A DNA stretch of 64,000 nucleotides from Paraburkholderia sp. ZP32-5 (GTDB lineage Bacteria; Pseudomonadota; Gammaproteobacteria; Burkholderiales; Burkholderiaceae), in the NCBI RefSeq assembly GCF_021390495.1, contig NZ_JAJEJP010000001.1, positions 992,001 through 1,056,000 of the forward strand, in the 5' to 3' direction. Within the stretch, counting starts at the first letter, position 1; each line of letters starts with the position of its first letter. The notes under the pieces were generated by a model, which made no database searches, was not told where the DNA came from, and saw only the letters and a program-made list of their open reading frames with translations. The position numbers were made by a program, and so were the translations under genes. Shown piece by piece: positions 1-8,740 of this stretch.

Positions 1-570
1 TTCGACGACTTCGAACACCGCGTCGCCTTCCTGCTCGCGCAGCACGTCGCCGAGCAGGCGGCCGAGATAGCGGATGTCCTGGAACAGCGGGTGATCCTTG
101 TTCTCGCGCGTGCGGGATGGGGTCTTGACGGCGGGCACGGTGGCCGCGGCCTCGGCCTCGGGTGAGGTCTTCGGCGCGGCTTTCAGCTTCGACGGCTTCT
201 TCGGCGTTTTCGCGGCGCGCGGTGTGGCGGCATCGTTGGCAGCGGCCTGCTTTTTCGCGGCGGCTTTAGCCGACTTGCGCGCATTAAGCACATTGGCCGC
301 GTCGTTTGCGTCGGTCATAGGGACCGCGTCGGGCGTGACGGTAGCCTTGCCGGCTTTGACGGTTTTCAGCGCTTTTTCCGCCTTCACGGCCACGCTGGCT
401 TGCGAAGCCTTCGAGGCTTTGGCGGCCTGCGCAGTGGGCGCGCGTTGGCCGCCGCGCGGGGTCGCGGCAGCGGCGATGGCGGAAGCGTCGGGCGCCGCGG
501 CAGCGGCCGGGCGAGCGGTGGGCGAGGCAGTGTTGCGGCGGGCAGGGCGCGCCGATCCGGAAGACGTCAC
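1..570 (-). CDS. ppc: Phosphoenolpyruvate carboxylase, N-terminal part (runs off the window)
   Basis: The open frame starts at a GTG (570-568) and continues past base 1, giving 190 codons with no stop. The last part reads KDHPLFQDIRYLGRLLGDV followed by REQEGDAVFEVVE, which matches the beginning of the conserved PEPC core. The family carboxylates phosphoenolpyruvate to oxaloacetate to refill the TCA cycle. The first ~150 residues are an Ala/Lys/Pro-rich low-complexity extension that is not part of the enzyme core. The gene is divergent from hemC, an arrangement I recall from Burkholderia. An ATG further in could be the true start, but the frame is unambiguous. The catalytic region lies outside the window. 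Confidence 0.88.
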   Translation of the reverse strand, partial: MTSSGSARPARRNTASPTARPAAAAAPDASAIAAAATPRGGQRAPTAQAAKASKASQASVAVKAEKALKTVKAGKATVTPDAVPMTDANDAANVLNARKSAKAAAKKQAAANDAATPRAAKTPKKPSKLKAAPKTSPEAEAAATVPAVKTPSRTRENKDHPLFQDIRYLGRLLGDVLREQEGDAVFEVVE

Positions 571-1138
571 GATGGGTTTCCTCGGGGAAAGCCTGTTGAT
601 TGATGAGCAGGTACTGCGAAACCGCTACTGCGGAACTGCAACCAGCAACTGCAACGTGAACTGCGTGCAACGAAGACTGCGAAGCGAAACGACAAATCGA
701 ACCAGCGGAACTGCAACGCGTAAATACGTCGCGCAACCAGGTCGTGCGACGACAACACGGACTGCAAACATCGACTGCAACGGAATTGCGAGGGCAACGG
801 CAAAAGGCGTTGCCGCGCGAACGCCACGCAAGGAACGACGCGAGCCGTAGACAAGCAGGGACCGACGCATGGAGAGAAGGGCAACGCAGCCCGAAGGGCC
901 ATGCCGAACAGCCGGCGCGCGCCGTCAACGCACGTTACGCCGCACTGCATCATCCCGCATGCCGCCGCGCGGTGCGCGAACGACCGTGCGTGGCAAACCG
1001 GATGGAGGCCTTCGCGCGTGACGCGAAGCCCGTCTCCTCTGTCGATACCGTGTCGGCACGGCGCCAGCGGTGCCTTTCGACACGGGGTCGCGTGCTAACA
1101 TTGATTGTTATCCCATCCCGAGATCAAGCAGCAAGCTA
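571..1138. other. ppc-hemC intergenic region
   Basis: This 568-base gap separates the divergent ppc and hemC genes. It holds a cluster of ACTGC/TGCAAC motifs next to ppc (listed separately). I found no convincing gene; open frames here have biased composition and no homology I recognise. The hemC promoter should lie around 1060-1130, but no clean sigma70 boxes stand out. Confidence 0.5.
605..790. repeat. Degenerate ACTGC(AAC) short repeats upstream of ppc
   Basis: ACTGC, mostly within AACTGCAAC, GACTGCGAA or GACTGCAAC, recurs about ten times in roughly 180 bases, always in the same orientation. Spacing is irregular. The repeats lie in what would be the 5' leader or promoter region of ppc. 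No complementary copies are present, so long hairpins are not formed. Confidence 0.55.
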
Positions 1139-2134
1139 ATGACTACCGAGACGTTTTCCACGCCACCCCACACGCTTGTGATTGCGTCGCGAGAAAGCCG
1201 CCTTGCCATGTGGCAGGCAGAGCATGTGCGGTGTGCGCTGCACAAATTATATCCATCTTGTGACGTAAAAATCCTCGGAATGACAACACGTGGGGATCAG
1301 ATTCTCGATCGCACGCTGTCGAAGGTTGGTGGTAAGGGGCTCTTCGTCAAGGAGCTCGAAGCCGCGCTCGCCGATGGCCGCGCGGACCTCGCGGTGCATT
1401 CGCTGAAAGACGTGCCGATGCAGTTGCCCGACGGTTTCGCGCTGTCGGCGATCATGGAGCGCGAGGACCCGCGCGACGCCTTCGTTTCCAATCAATACGA
1501 TTCGCTTGCCACGTTGCCGGCGGGCGCGGTGGTCGGCACCTCGAGCCTGCGCCGCGAGGCAATGCTGCGCATGCGTTATCCGCACCTCGAAGTGCGGCCG
1601 TTGCGCGGCAATCTCGACACGCGGCTCGCCAAGCTCGATCGCGGCGATTACTCGGCCATCATTCTGGCCGCGGCCGGCTTGAAGCGTCTTGGTCTCGCCG
1701 ATCGCATCCGCGCGCTGATCGATCCAGAAGACAGCTTGCCCACCGCCGGACAAGGCGCGCTGGGCATCGAGATTCGCGCCGATCGCGCGGAACTCGCTGC
1801 ATGGCTCGCGCCGCTGCATCACCAGCATACGGCGTCGGCGGTCGAGGCTGAGCGGATGGTGTCGCGCGTGCTTGGCGGCAGTTGCGAGGTGCCGTTGGGC
1901 GCGTATGCGAGCTGGCACGACGGCGCGCTGCATCTGCGGGGTATCGTCGCGACGCCCGATGGTCAGCGTCTGCTGAGCGCGCAGGCCTCGGCGCCCGCGC
2001 CGAACGTCGACGGCGCGCTCGCGCTCGGGCAGGGCGTTGCCGATGAGCTGGTGCGGCAAGGCGCGCTCGAAATCATCCGCGCGCTCAGCACCGCGAGCGG
2101 TCCGGCCGCGGGCCAAGCGGCGACCGGCGAGTGA
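1139..2134 (+). CDS. hemC: Hydroxymethylbilane synthase (porphobilinogen deaminase)
   Basis: The 331-residue product fits the family length. It polymerises four porphobilinogens into hydroxymethylbilane, the linear tetrapyrrole precursor of haem and sirohaem, in the cytoplasm. Diagnostic segments are [16 protein letters not shown] near the N-terminus, [27 protein letters not shown], and [11 protein letters not shown]. The dipyrromethane cofactor cysteine is in [18 protein letters not shown] 1139 was chosen over in-frame upstream starts because it places the conserved N-terminus at residue ~15 as in the family. The stop codon overlaps the hemDX start by one base, implying translational coupling. 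Confidence 0.97.
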   Translation: MTTETFSTPPHTLVIASRESRLAMWQAEHVRCALHKLYPSCDVKILGMTTRGDQILDRTLSKVGGKGLFVKELEAALADGRADLAVHSLKDVPMQLPDGFALSAIMEREDPRDAFVSNQYDSLATLPAGAVVGTSSLRREAMLRMRYPHLEVRPLRGNLDTRLAKLDRGDYSAIILAAAGLKRLGLADRIRALIDPEDSLPTAGQGALGIEIRADRAELAAWLAPLHHQHTASAVEAERMVSRVLGGSCEVPLGAYASWHDGALHLRGIVATPDGQRLLSAQASAPAPNVDGALALGQGVADELVRQGALEIIRALSTASGPAAGQAATGE

Positions 2135-4170
2135 TGAGCGCCACCACAGCGCGCGAGGCGCCATTCACGGTCGTGATCACGCGGCCGGCGGGCCAGTCGG
2201 CTGAGCTGGTCCAGCAGCTCGAAGCGGCCGGTCTCGCGACGCTCGACTTTCCTCTGATCGATATCGCCCCGGTGCTCGACGACGCGCCGTTGCGCAACGC
2301 GCTCGCATCGCTCGAACGCTACGCGCTCGTCGTGTTCGTGTCGCCGAACGCGGTCGATCAAGCCTTCGCGCACAGCGCGGCCATCTGGCCGCATGCGCTG
2401 CCGATCGGCGTAGTCGGGCCGGGCAGCGTGCGCGCGCTCGCGCGTCACGGTGTCCGAGCGCCGGAACATCGGGTGATCAGCCCAGCGGCCGGTGCCGAAG
2501 ACGAAGCGGCCGGCTTCGACTCCGAAGGCCTCTTTGCCGCGCTCGACGCATCGCTCGGCGCGGCCAGCCTCGAAGGCAAGCGCGTGCTGATCGTGCGCGG
2601 CGACGGCGGCCGCGAATGGCTCGCCGATCGGCTACGCGAAGCCGGCGCCGAGGTCGAGGCGGTCGCCGCCTACCGGCGCATCGTGCCGGAGCCGTCGATC
2701 GGCGCGTGGGCGCGCGTGCACGACCTGCTCGCCGGCGCGCCGCACGCGTGGCTGGTCACCAGTTCCGAAGGTGTGCGCAACCTGCACGAACTCGCGCAGG
2801 AGCATCTGACCGCCGACGAAATCGCGCAACTCAAACGCGCGATTCTGATCGCGCCGCACCCCCGTATCGCGCAGACCGCGCGGGCATTGGGTTTTGATAG
2901 GATTACGGTGTCCGGCGCGGGCGATGAACGTATCGTTCGCGCGGTCGTTGCCGCCGTTCCGGCCGTCGTTCAACCGGTATCGTCCAATCCAGCTCATTCA
3001 GCGGCTTATTCACCGGCTCATTCATCGGTCCACTCATCGGCCCAACCACGCATGACTGAAACGAACGCCTCCACGAACGCCTCACCCCAGCCGACCGCGA
3101 CCACTCCGTTGCCGCCGAATCAACCCTTCACGCCGTACGAAGCGCAGCAAACGCGCCGTAGCACGAGCGCGCCGCTGCTGTGGTTTGTCATCGTGATTCT
3201 CGCGTGCGCAGTCGGTGCCGGCGGCTTCGTGATGAACCGTAAGCTCGCGCGCACCGAGCAGGAACTCGCGCAACGCCAGCAGGCGAACGACACGCAGACC
3301 AACGAGCTGCGCATCAAGATCGACCAGGCGCTCGCCACCGTGCATCAGGCGGACTCGCAGGTCGCGCAGTTCGAAGGCAAGCTCGCCGATGCGCAGGCCG
3401 CGCAGCAGGTGCTGCAGCAGCAATACGCGGATCTCGCGCGCAATCGCGACGACTGGACGCTCGCCGAAGTCGGCCAGATGTTGTCGGCCGCGAGCCAGCA
3501 GCTGCAGCTCACCGGCAACACGCAGCTGGCCCTCTTCGCGCTGCAAAGCGCCGATACGCGCCTCGCCGCGTCCGACAGCCCGCAGGCAGTCGCGGTGCGC
3601 AAGGCGATCGCACAGGACATCGACAAGCTGAAGGCCGCGCCGTCCACCGATCTGACCGGCCTCGCGATCAAACTCGACAATGCGATCGACCACGTCGAAA
3701 CGCTGCCGCTGTCCGGCGAAGCGCCGATCCCGCATGCGACGCCGCACGCGGCGACATGGTCCGACACCGCGAAGATCGCGGCGGCCACCGGCAAGCCGCG
3801 CTGGGAAGTGTGGATCGATCAGGTCACGCACGGCATCGGCGAGCAGTTGACGAGCCTCGTGCAGGTGCGCCGTATCGACAACGCAGACGCGATGCTCGTG
3901 TCGCCCGATCAGGGCTACTTCGTGCGCCAGAACCTGAAGCTGCGTCTGCTGTCGGCGCGTCTCGCGCTGCTGTCGCGCAACCAGACCACACTGAAGTCCG
4001 ATCTGCAGGCCGCGCAGTCGTCGCTTGGGCGCTACTTCGACGCGTCGTCGAAAGACACGCAAACCGTCATCGATCTGGTCAAACAGGTGGATGCCGGTTC
4101 GGCCGCGGTCGAGCTGCCGAATCTCGACACGAGCCTGCAAGCCGTCAATCAATACCGGAATCGAGGTTAA
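2134..4170 (+). CDS. hemDX: Fused uroporphyrinogen-III synthase / HemX-like membrane protein
   Basis: The 678-residue product joins two haem proteins. Residues 1 to ~275 are a HemD domain (VVITRPAGQSAELVQQLEAA, VFVSPNAVDQA, VLIVRGDGGREWLADRLRE, WLVTSSEGVRNL), which cyclises hydroxymethylbilane to uroporphyrinogen III. A Ser/Ala/His/Pro-rich linker follows. A single transmembrane helix at ~346-367 (LLWFVIVILACAVGAGG) leads to a coiled-coil and a C-terminal HemX domain, probably periplasmic. ATG 2134 overlaps the hemC stop; GTG 2131 is an equally possible start. The fusion is known in Burkholderia. HemX is often mis-annotated as a methyltransferase, but nothing here looks like an S-adenosylmethionine site. 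Confidence 0.93.
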   Translation: MSATTAREAPFTVVITRPAGQSAELVQQLEAAGLATLDFPLIDIAPVLDDAPLRNALASLERYALVVFVSPNAVDQAFAHSAAIWPHALPIGVVGPGSVRALARHGVRAPEHRVISPAAGAEDEAAGFDSEGLFAALDASLGAASLEGKRVLIVRGDGGREWLADRLREAGAEVEAVAAYRRIVPEPSIGAWARVHDLLAGAPHAWLVTSSEGVRNLHELAQEHLTADEIAQLKRAILIAPHPRIAQTARALGFDRITVSGAGDERIVRAVVAAVPAVVQPVSSNPAHSAAYSPAHSSVHSSAQPRMTETNASTNASPQPTATTPLPPNQPFTPYEAQQTRRSTSAPLLWFVIVILACAVGAGGFVMNRKLARTEQELAQRQQANDTQTNELRIKIDQALATVHQADSQVAQFEGKLADAQAAQQVLQQQYADLARNRDDWTLAEVGQMLSAASQQLQLTGNTQLALFALQSADTRLAASDSPQAVAVRKAIAQDIDKLKAAPSTDLTGLAIKLDNAIDHVETLPLSGEAPIPHATPHAATWSDTAKIAAATGKPRWEVWIDQVTHGIGEQLTSLVQVRRIDNADAMLVSPDQGYFVRQNLKLRLLSARLALLSRNQTTLKSDLQAAQSSLGRYFDASSKDTQTVIDLVKQVDAGSAAVELPNLDTSLQAVNQYRNRG

Positions 4171-4172
4171 TC

Positions 4173-5363
4173 ATGGCGATCCGGGGACTCCTTTGGCTCG
4201 CGGCGCTGTTCGCCATTGCGGTGGTGCTCGCGGTGGGCGGGCGCTTCGACGCGGGACAGATCATGCTGATCTATCCGCCGTATCGCGTCGACATGTCGCT
4301 GAATCTGTTCGTCGTCGGGCTGGTGGTGCTGTTCATCCTGCTGTACGCGCTTACGCGCATCGTCCGCAACATCTGGCGCATGCCGCAGCGCGTGGCCGCG
4401 TACCGTGCGCGCTCGCGCGTCGCGAAGGCGCATGCATCGCTGCGTGACGCGATCGGCAATCTGTACGCGGGGCGTTTTTCTCGCGCGGAGAAAGCCGCGA
4501 AAGACGCGCTCGCGAACGGCGACAACAAGGGCGCGGCCGGCCTGATCGCGGCCACCGCCGCGCATCGGATGCGCGAATACGGGCGGCGCGACGAATGGCT
4601 CGCGCAGATCGATCAGGTCGACTGGCAGGACGCGCGGCTGATGGCCACCGCCGACATGCGCGCCGACGGCCGCGATGCCGACGGCGCGCTGAATGCGCTG
4701 ACCGAAATGCAATCCACGGGCGCGCGGCGCATTCACGCGCAGCAGATCACGCTGCGCGCGCAACAGCAATTGAAGAACTGGGCCGAAGTGCTGAAGCTCG
4801 TGAAGATGCTGGAGAAGCGCGAGGCGATTCATCCGGCGGTCGCGGTGCGGCTGCGCCAGCAGGCGGCGGAGAATCTGCTGCGCGACCGGCGTCACAATGC
4901 CGATGCGCTGCTCGAACTGTGGAGTTCGCTGTCGGCGGCCGAGCGTCATTCGCCGCGTCTCGCCGATGTCGCCGCCGAACTGCTGGTCGCGCTGAATCGT
5001 CCGCAGGACGCGCGCAAGATCGTCGAGGAAGCCCTTGCGCAGAACTGGGACGCGCGGCTGTTGCGGCGTTATCCGGATACGGCCGGCGGCGACGCGTTGC
5101 CGCTGATCCAGAAGGCCGAAGCGTGGCAGAAGGAGCGACCGGAAGATGCCGATCTGATGTTCGCGCTGGGCCGGCTGTGTCTGCATCAGCAGTTGTGGGG
5201 CAAGGCGCAGTCGTTCCTCGAACGGGCACTGAAGCTGGCCGACAACGAGACGCTGAAAATCCGCTCGCATCGCGCGCTCGCGCGTCTGCATGAGCAACTG
5301 GGCGATACCGATAAGGCCAGCCAGCATTATCGCGAGAGTGCGTTGGCGATGAACGTGGTGTGA
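4173..5363 (+). CDS. hemY: HemY, haem-biosynthesis-associated membrane TPR protein
   Basis: The gene begins two bases after hemDX and encodes 396 residues. Two N-terminal transmembrane helices (LLWLAALFAIAVVLAVGG and LFVVGLVVLFILLYALT) flank a short IYPPYRVDMS loop. The rest is an alpha-helical TPR-like domain. HemY of this type works with HemX in the haem operon, presumably as an inner-membrane scaffold; it is not the Gram-positive protoporphyrinogen oxidase of the same name. ATG 4173 is preferred over the long upstream in-frame extension, which only overlaps hemDX. A strong terminator follows 36 bases after the stop. Confidence 0.93.
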   Translation: MAIRGLLWLAALFAIAVVLAVGGRFDAGQIMLIYPPYRVDMSLNLFVVGLVVLFILLYALTRIVRNIWRMPQRVAAYRARSRVAKAHASLRDAIGNLYAGRFSRAEKAAKDALANGDNKGAAGLIAATAAHRMREYGRRDEWLAQIDQVDWQDARLMATADMRADGRDADGALNALTEMQSTGARRIHAQQITLRAQQQLKNWAEVLKLVKMLEKREAIHPAVAVRLRQQAAENLLRDRRHNADALLELWSSLSAAERHSPRLADVAAELLVALNRPQDARKIVEEALAQNWDARLLRRYPDTAGGDALPLIQKAEAWQKERPEDADLMFALGRLCLHQQLWGKAQSFLERALKLADNETLKIRSHRALARLHEQLGDTDKASQHYRESALAMNVV

Positions 5364-5788
5364 CGTGCGCGGTGCGTGAGCACCTGGCGCCGCTATCTGA
5401 TGGCCGCAGCGAATGCTGCGGCCATTTCTTTTTCTGCGGGCACAAGTAACGGGTCGCGGGCCAGCCGTCGATGAGCCACACGCCATGGTCGCGATCTTGG
5501 GGCGGACTAAGGCAATAACTTCATCCGGCACTTTCTTCCTGCAATTCCACGCTTTCGGCCAAAACTACACGAGTTGATGCCGTCCGCATAGCGTTCGGCG
5601 AAGCGCTGGATAAGATTCCTTACGAAGATTCGAATACCTTGCGGTGGTGTAAATAATTCGCGAATAACGCGTAAGCGGCCCGCAGGTGAGATGGGCGATA
5701 ACCCAATACAAAACGTCCCTCGTACGAGGTTCCGGGTCAAACGCAGTTTGATCCGCTGCCTCTAACCTTTCCAGGTTGAGGAGCGATT
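5364..5788. other. hemY-fkbM intergenic region
   Basis: The gap holds the hemY terminator and then ~350 bases without a credible gene. Two small dyads lie in the leader of the next gene: the palindrome CCTCGTACGAGG (about 5718-5729) and GGTCAAAC-GCA-GTTTGATC (about 5735-5753). These could be operator sites or leader hairpins. Confidence 0.45.
5400..5434 (+). terminator. Rho-independent terminator of the hem operon
   Basis: A perfect 11-bp stem (ATGGCCGCAGC / GCTGCGGCCAT) with a 4-base GAAT loop is followed directly by a T-rich run (TTCTTTTTC). It sits 36 bases after the hemY stop. Confidence 0.88.
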
Positions 5789-6499
5789 ATGGTGACCTTC
5801 AAGATCTTCGGACACTTCCTTTGGCTCGTCCGTAAGACCTTTATAACCCGCGGGCCACGTTTGTACTATTCGCAGTTCGGAGAAGACGCGGTGCTGCGCG
5901 AGATAATCAGTCCGCAGTGCAATAAGGGAGTTTATGTCGACGTCGGTGCATATCATCCGACGAAATTTTCGAATACGCACGCGCTTTACAAGCGTGGTTG
6001 GCGCGGTGTCAACATCGACATGGATCCGGTCAAGATCGAAGCATTCTCGCTTGCGCGGGCCGACGATATGAACGTATGCGCGGCCATTTCGAATGAGAAA
6101 GCGGTCAAGGAAATCTACAATTTTTCGGACTATGGATTGACTTCGACAATCGATCCGGACGTAGCGGCAGCCGAAGGCCACGAGCCGGTTGCCGTGCGGA
6201 CGGTCGAAGCTACCACGTTGAATGACGTTCTGGATCATAGTCCGTACGCCGGCAGTGAAATTGATCTTCTTTCGATCGACACGGAAGGTCACGATTTTGA
6301 AGCGCTGCGCTCGATCGATATCAACAGATATAAGCCAAAGATCATTATTGTCGAGTCGGCGTTGACCTCGATAAGAGACGTGATTGATTCCGCGATTTTT
6401 CGCTATCTGGAGGAGCGCAATTATCGACTGGTCGGTTGGACTCATTTGTCACTGATCTTCAGGGTCGATAAATCCCGGATATTCCGCTATCAGCTGTAG
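5789..6499 (+). CDS. FkbM-family SAM-dependent methyltransferase
   Basis: This 236-residue protein has the hallmarks of the FkbM (Methyltransf_21) family. YSQFGEDAVLREI precedes the SAM-binding motif GVYVDVGAYHPTKFSNT, and a later acidic motif IDLLSIDTEGHDFEALRSI and the beta-strand KIIIVESAL follow. Family members O-methylate sugars or small metabolites and are often found near glycan loci. Here no glycan genes adjoin, so the substrate is unknown. A good ribosome site (GAGGAG, ~8 bases upstream) supports ATG 5789. Base composition is clearly more AT-rich than hemY or the next gene, suggesting horizontal acquisition. Confidence 0.88.
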   Translation: MVTFKIFGHFLWLVRKTFITRGPRLYYSQFGEDAVLREIISPQCNKGVYVDVGAYHPTKFSNTHALYKRGWRGVNIDMDPVKIEAFSLARADDMNVCAAISNEKAVKEIYNFSDYGLTSTIDPDVAAAEGHEPVAVRTVEATTLNDVLDHSPYAGSEIDLLSIDTEGHDFEALRSIDINRYKPKIIIVESALTSIRDVIDSAIFRYLEERNYRLVGWTHLSLIFRVDKSRIFRYQL

Positions 6500-6728
6500 G
6501 ATCGCGGTCCGCGGGCGCCGGGACACAGCCGCGCGCCCACGGGCGGCGATTGCGTCGCGAATGCGCCGCAATTCCATGAATACCTCCCCGTAACCCCGGC
6601 TTTTCGAGCGATTGATCGCCGTGCCGTTACCCGACAATTTGCAACTATGCGAGGCGGGCAATCGTGCGCGCCTGCCGCCCAAACGACGAAACGGTATTCG
6701 TCATCACGCGCACTTTGTCGAGGCAGAC

Positions 6729-8222
6729 ATGTCAAGCAACATTACGATCACGGACGAACAGATAGCTGAAATCGCCACCCGGATGGCCGACGAGGGGCAG
6801 ACGGTGTCGCCGGTGGCGATCTGGTCCGAAGTCCACACCGGTTCGGTGGTCGCGGTGGCCGCGGCCCTGCGCAAGTGGCGCGAAACGCGCGCGCCGCGCG
6901 TGCCGCAGGTCGTCGAGCGTCCGGCGCTGCCGGACAGCGTGACCGACGGGATGCGTGACGCGCTCGACCGGCTGTGGACGTCCGCGCAGGACGAGGCCGA
7001 GCGCGCTGTGGCACGACGCCTCACCGCGATGCGCCAGCGCGTCGACGAGGCCAGCACCGAGCGCGACGATGCGCTCGCGGAGCTGCAGAACACCGTGCAG
7101 GAACTCGATGAGCTGCAAGGTCAACTGGATCAGCTGGCGAACTCCTACGAGCAGAAGGTCAATGTCGTCACGGGTCTGGAAGAGGACATCGCGCTTGCGG
7201 TGCAGCGTACCGACTCGGCCGAAAAGCGCGCGCAGGAACTGACCGAGCGCGTCGCGCAGCTCGAAGCAGAACTGGAGCGCGCGCTGGCGGAACTGGCCGC
7301 GCGCGACGAAGCGTCCGCTCAAGCGGAAACCAGTGCCGCAGCGCAAGCCGAAGAGGCTAGCGCACCGGCTGAGCTGGCTGAACCGGCCGAGCTGGCTGAG
7401 CCGACTGAAACCGTCGAGCCGGCCGAGCTGGCTGCCGCGACCGAACAGATCGAAGCGGAGCGCGTAGCGCGGGAAGCCGCGCATGCGGAAGCAGTCGCCC
7501 GTCTGGAAAGCGAGCTGGAAGCGATTCGCGCGGAACTGCAGGCCGAGCAGCAAGCGCACGCGGAGCGCCGGGACGAAGTCGCGGGCGCGCATGCTCAACT
7601 GGATGCCGCCGCGCTTGAACTGCAGAGCGCGCAGGTGCAAGTCGCCAGTCTGACCGATGAGCGCGCGGCGGACGCCTCCGAAATCGCGCGGCTGTCGGCA
7701 AGTCTCGCCGAGGCGCAGGAACGTGCCGACGCGGAGCAGCAGCGCGCCGACGCCGAACAGCAGCGTGCGGCTGAACTGGTTGAAAGTGCCGAAAGCGCCG
7801 CCGTGGCTGCGGAGCCGGTGCTCGAAGAGCCGGCACCGACGGCCGCGGTCGACCTGCAAGAGCTCGAAACGCTGAAGGCGCAAATTACGCGCGACGCGGA
7901 AACGCACGCGGCCGCGATTGCCGAAGCACGCGAGACCGTCAAGAAATGGTCCGACTACGCGAACGGACTGAAGCAGCAACTGACGCAGGCCAACGAAAAG
8001 ACGATCGTCGTGCTGGCTCGTGGCGCAGGCGAAGCAACCCTGAGCCGCCGGCTTTCCGCCGAACTGAGCCTGCTCAAGCCGGATCATGAGCTGCTGAGCA
8101 AGGTGGTCCAGCAGCAGGTGATCGTCGAGACGATCACTAATCATCTGGAGAAGCAAGGCTATCGTTACGACGAGAAGACCGGTGTGGTGTCGAAGCTGAA
8201 CACTGAAAGCGCGCCGGCCTGA
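6729..8222 (+). CDS. KfrA-type DNA-binding coiled-coil protein
   Basis: The 497-residue product starts with a ~60-residue KfrA-like helix-turn-helix region (ITDEQIAEIATRMADEGQ then VSPVAIWSEVHTGSVVAVAA) followed by long alpha-helical coiled coil to about residue 400. A proline-containing low-complexity stretch with repeated AELAEP units lies around residues 208-240. KfrA proteins are best known from plasmids, where they bind DNA and help partition. This chromosomal version could be a nucleoid-associated protein, an inference. ATG 6729 was chosen because the upstream in-frame extension is unlike the conserved domain. A possible terminator hairpin follows the stop. Confidence 0.82.
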   Translation: MSSNITITDEQIAEIATRMADEGQTVSPVAIWSEVHTGSVVAVAAALRKWRETRAPRVPQVVERPALPDSVTDGMRDALDRLWTSAQDEAERAVARRLTAMRQRVDEASTERDDALAELQNTVQELDELQGQLDQLANSYEQKVNVVTGLEEDIALAVQRTDSAEKRAQELTERVAQLEAELERALAELAARDEASAQAETSAAAQAEEASAPAELAEPAELAEPTETVEPAELAAATEQIEAERVAREAAHAEAVARLESELEAIRAELQAEQQAHAERRDEVAGAHAQLDAAALELQSAQVQVASLTDERAADASEIARLSASLAEAQERADAEQQRADAEQQRAAELVESAESAAVAAEPVLEEPAPTAAVDLQELETLKAQITRDAETHAAAIAEARETVKKWSDYANGLKQQLTQANEKTIVVLARGAGEATLSRRLSAELSLLKPDHELLSKVVQQQVIVETITNHLEKQGYRYDEKTGVVSKLNTESAPA

Positions 8223-8740
8223 TCGTAAGCAAGAGTGAGTGATGGCGCGCCGCGAATAGAGCGGCGCGCTTGCTTATCGTTGTGACGTAGTCCCCCTGGC
8301 GATGCGGTATGTGCCGACAGGAAGCCGGGATGCCGCGTCCGAATCCGCGAAGATATTCGTCTTCGTGTCGTAAATCTCCATGCCGGTGTTGTTGTCCGCA
8401 CCCGGCGATCGCGAGATGACATCAGCCTCTGCGCTGATGACGCCAGCGTCTCACCTACAGCTAGCGCATCGGTTCCCCACTTCATCTGCAATCCCGGTCA
8501 TGCCAACGCACCGCAACGTGCTGTCGCGACCGTAGCCCCGGTCTGAGCCCGACCGATAGCCCGGCGCTCGTAAAACCCGACTTATCCGCTGCAAGCAGAG
8601 TGCAGACGCACGCGCGACCCTCCAAAAAAAGCGAGCCAGTCGCACCGCTGTTGCCGGCGGGACGTCTGGACTATTCTTCGAATGACGGCACCGCTCGTGA
8701 TCCACATCGCCGCGTCTCTCTCACCGCCACCATTCGACCA
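8223..8740. other. Intergenic region upstream of the SulP gene
   Basis: The gap contains a GC-rich hairpin just after the KfrA-like gene and otherwise no credible gene. The SulP frame stays open upstream to base 8600, but that extension is not membrane-like. No clear promoter boxes were recognised. Confidence 0.4.
8245..8275 (+). terminator. Possible terminator hairpin
   Basis: The stem GCGCGCCGC / GCGGCGCGC (8245-8253 and 8261-8269) has a 7-base loop. Outer TAAGCAAG/CTTGCTTA arms also match. The T-run is weak (TTGCTTAT), so this could be a structural hairpin rather than an efficient terminator. Confidence 0.45.

Noticed and set aside
98..850. Plus-strand 250-codon frame at the window start
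   Set aside because: It is antisense to the Ala/Lys-rich N-terminal extension of ppc and shows the resulting biased Ala/Phe/Val composition.
6732..8156. A 474-codon frame antisense to the KfrA-like gene
   Set aside because: Composition mirrors the coiled-coil codons on the other strand. It has no domain and no ribosome site, while the plus-strand gene has a clear DNA-binding domain.
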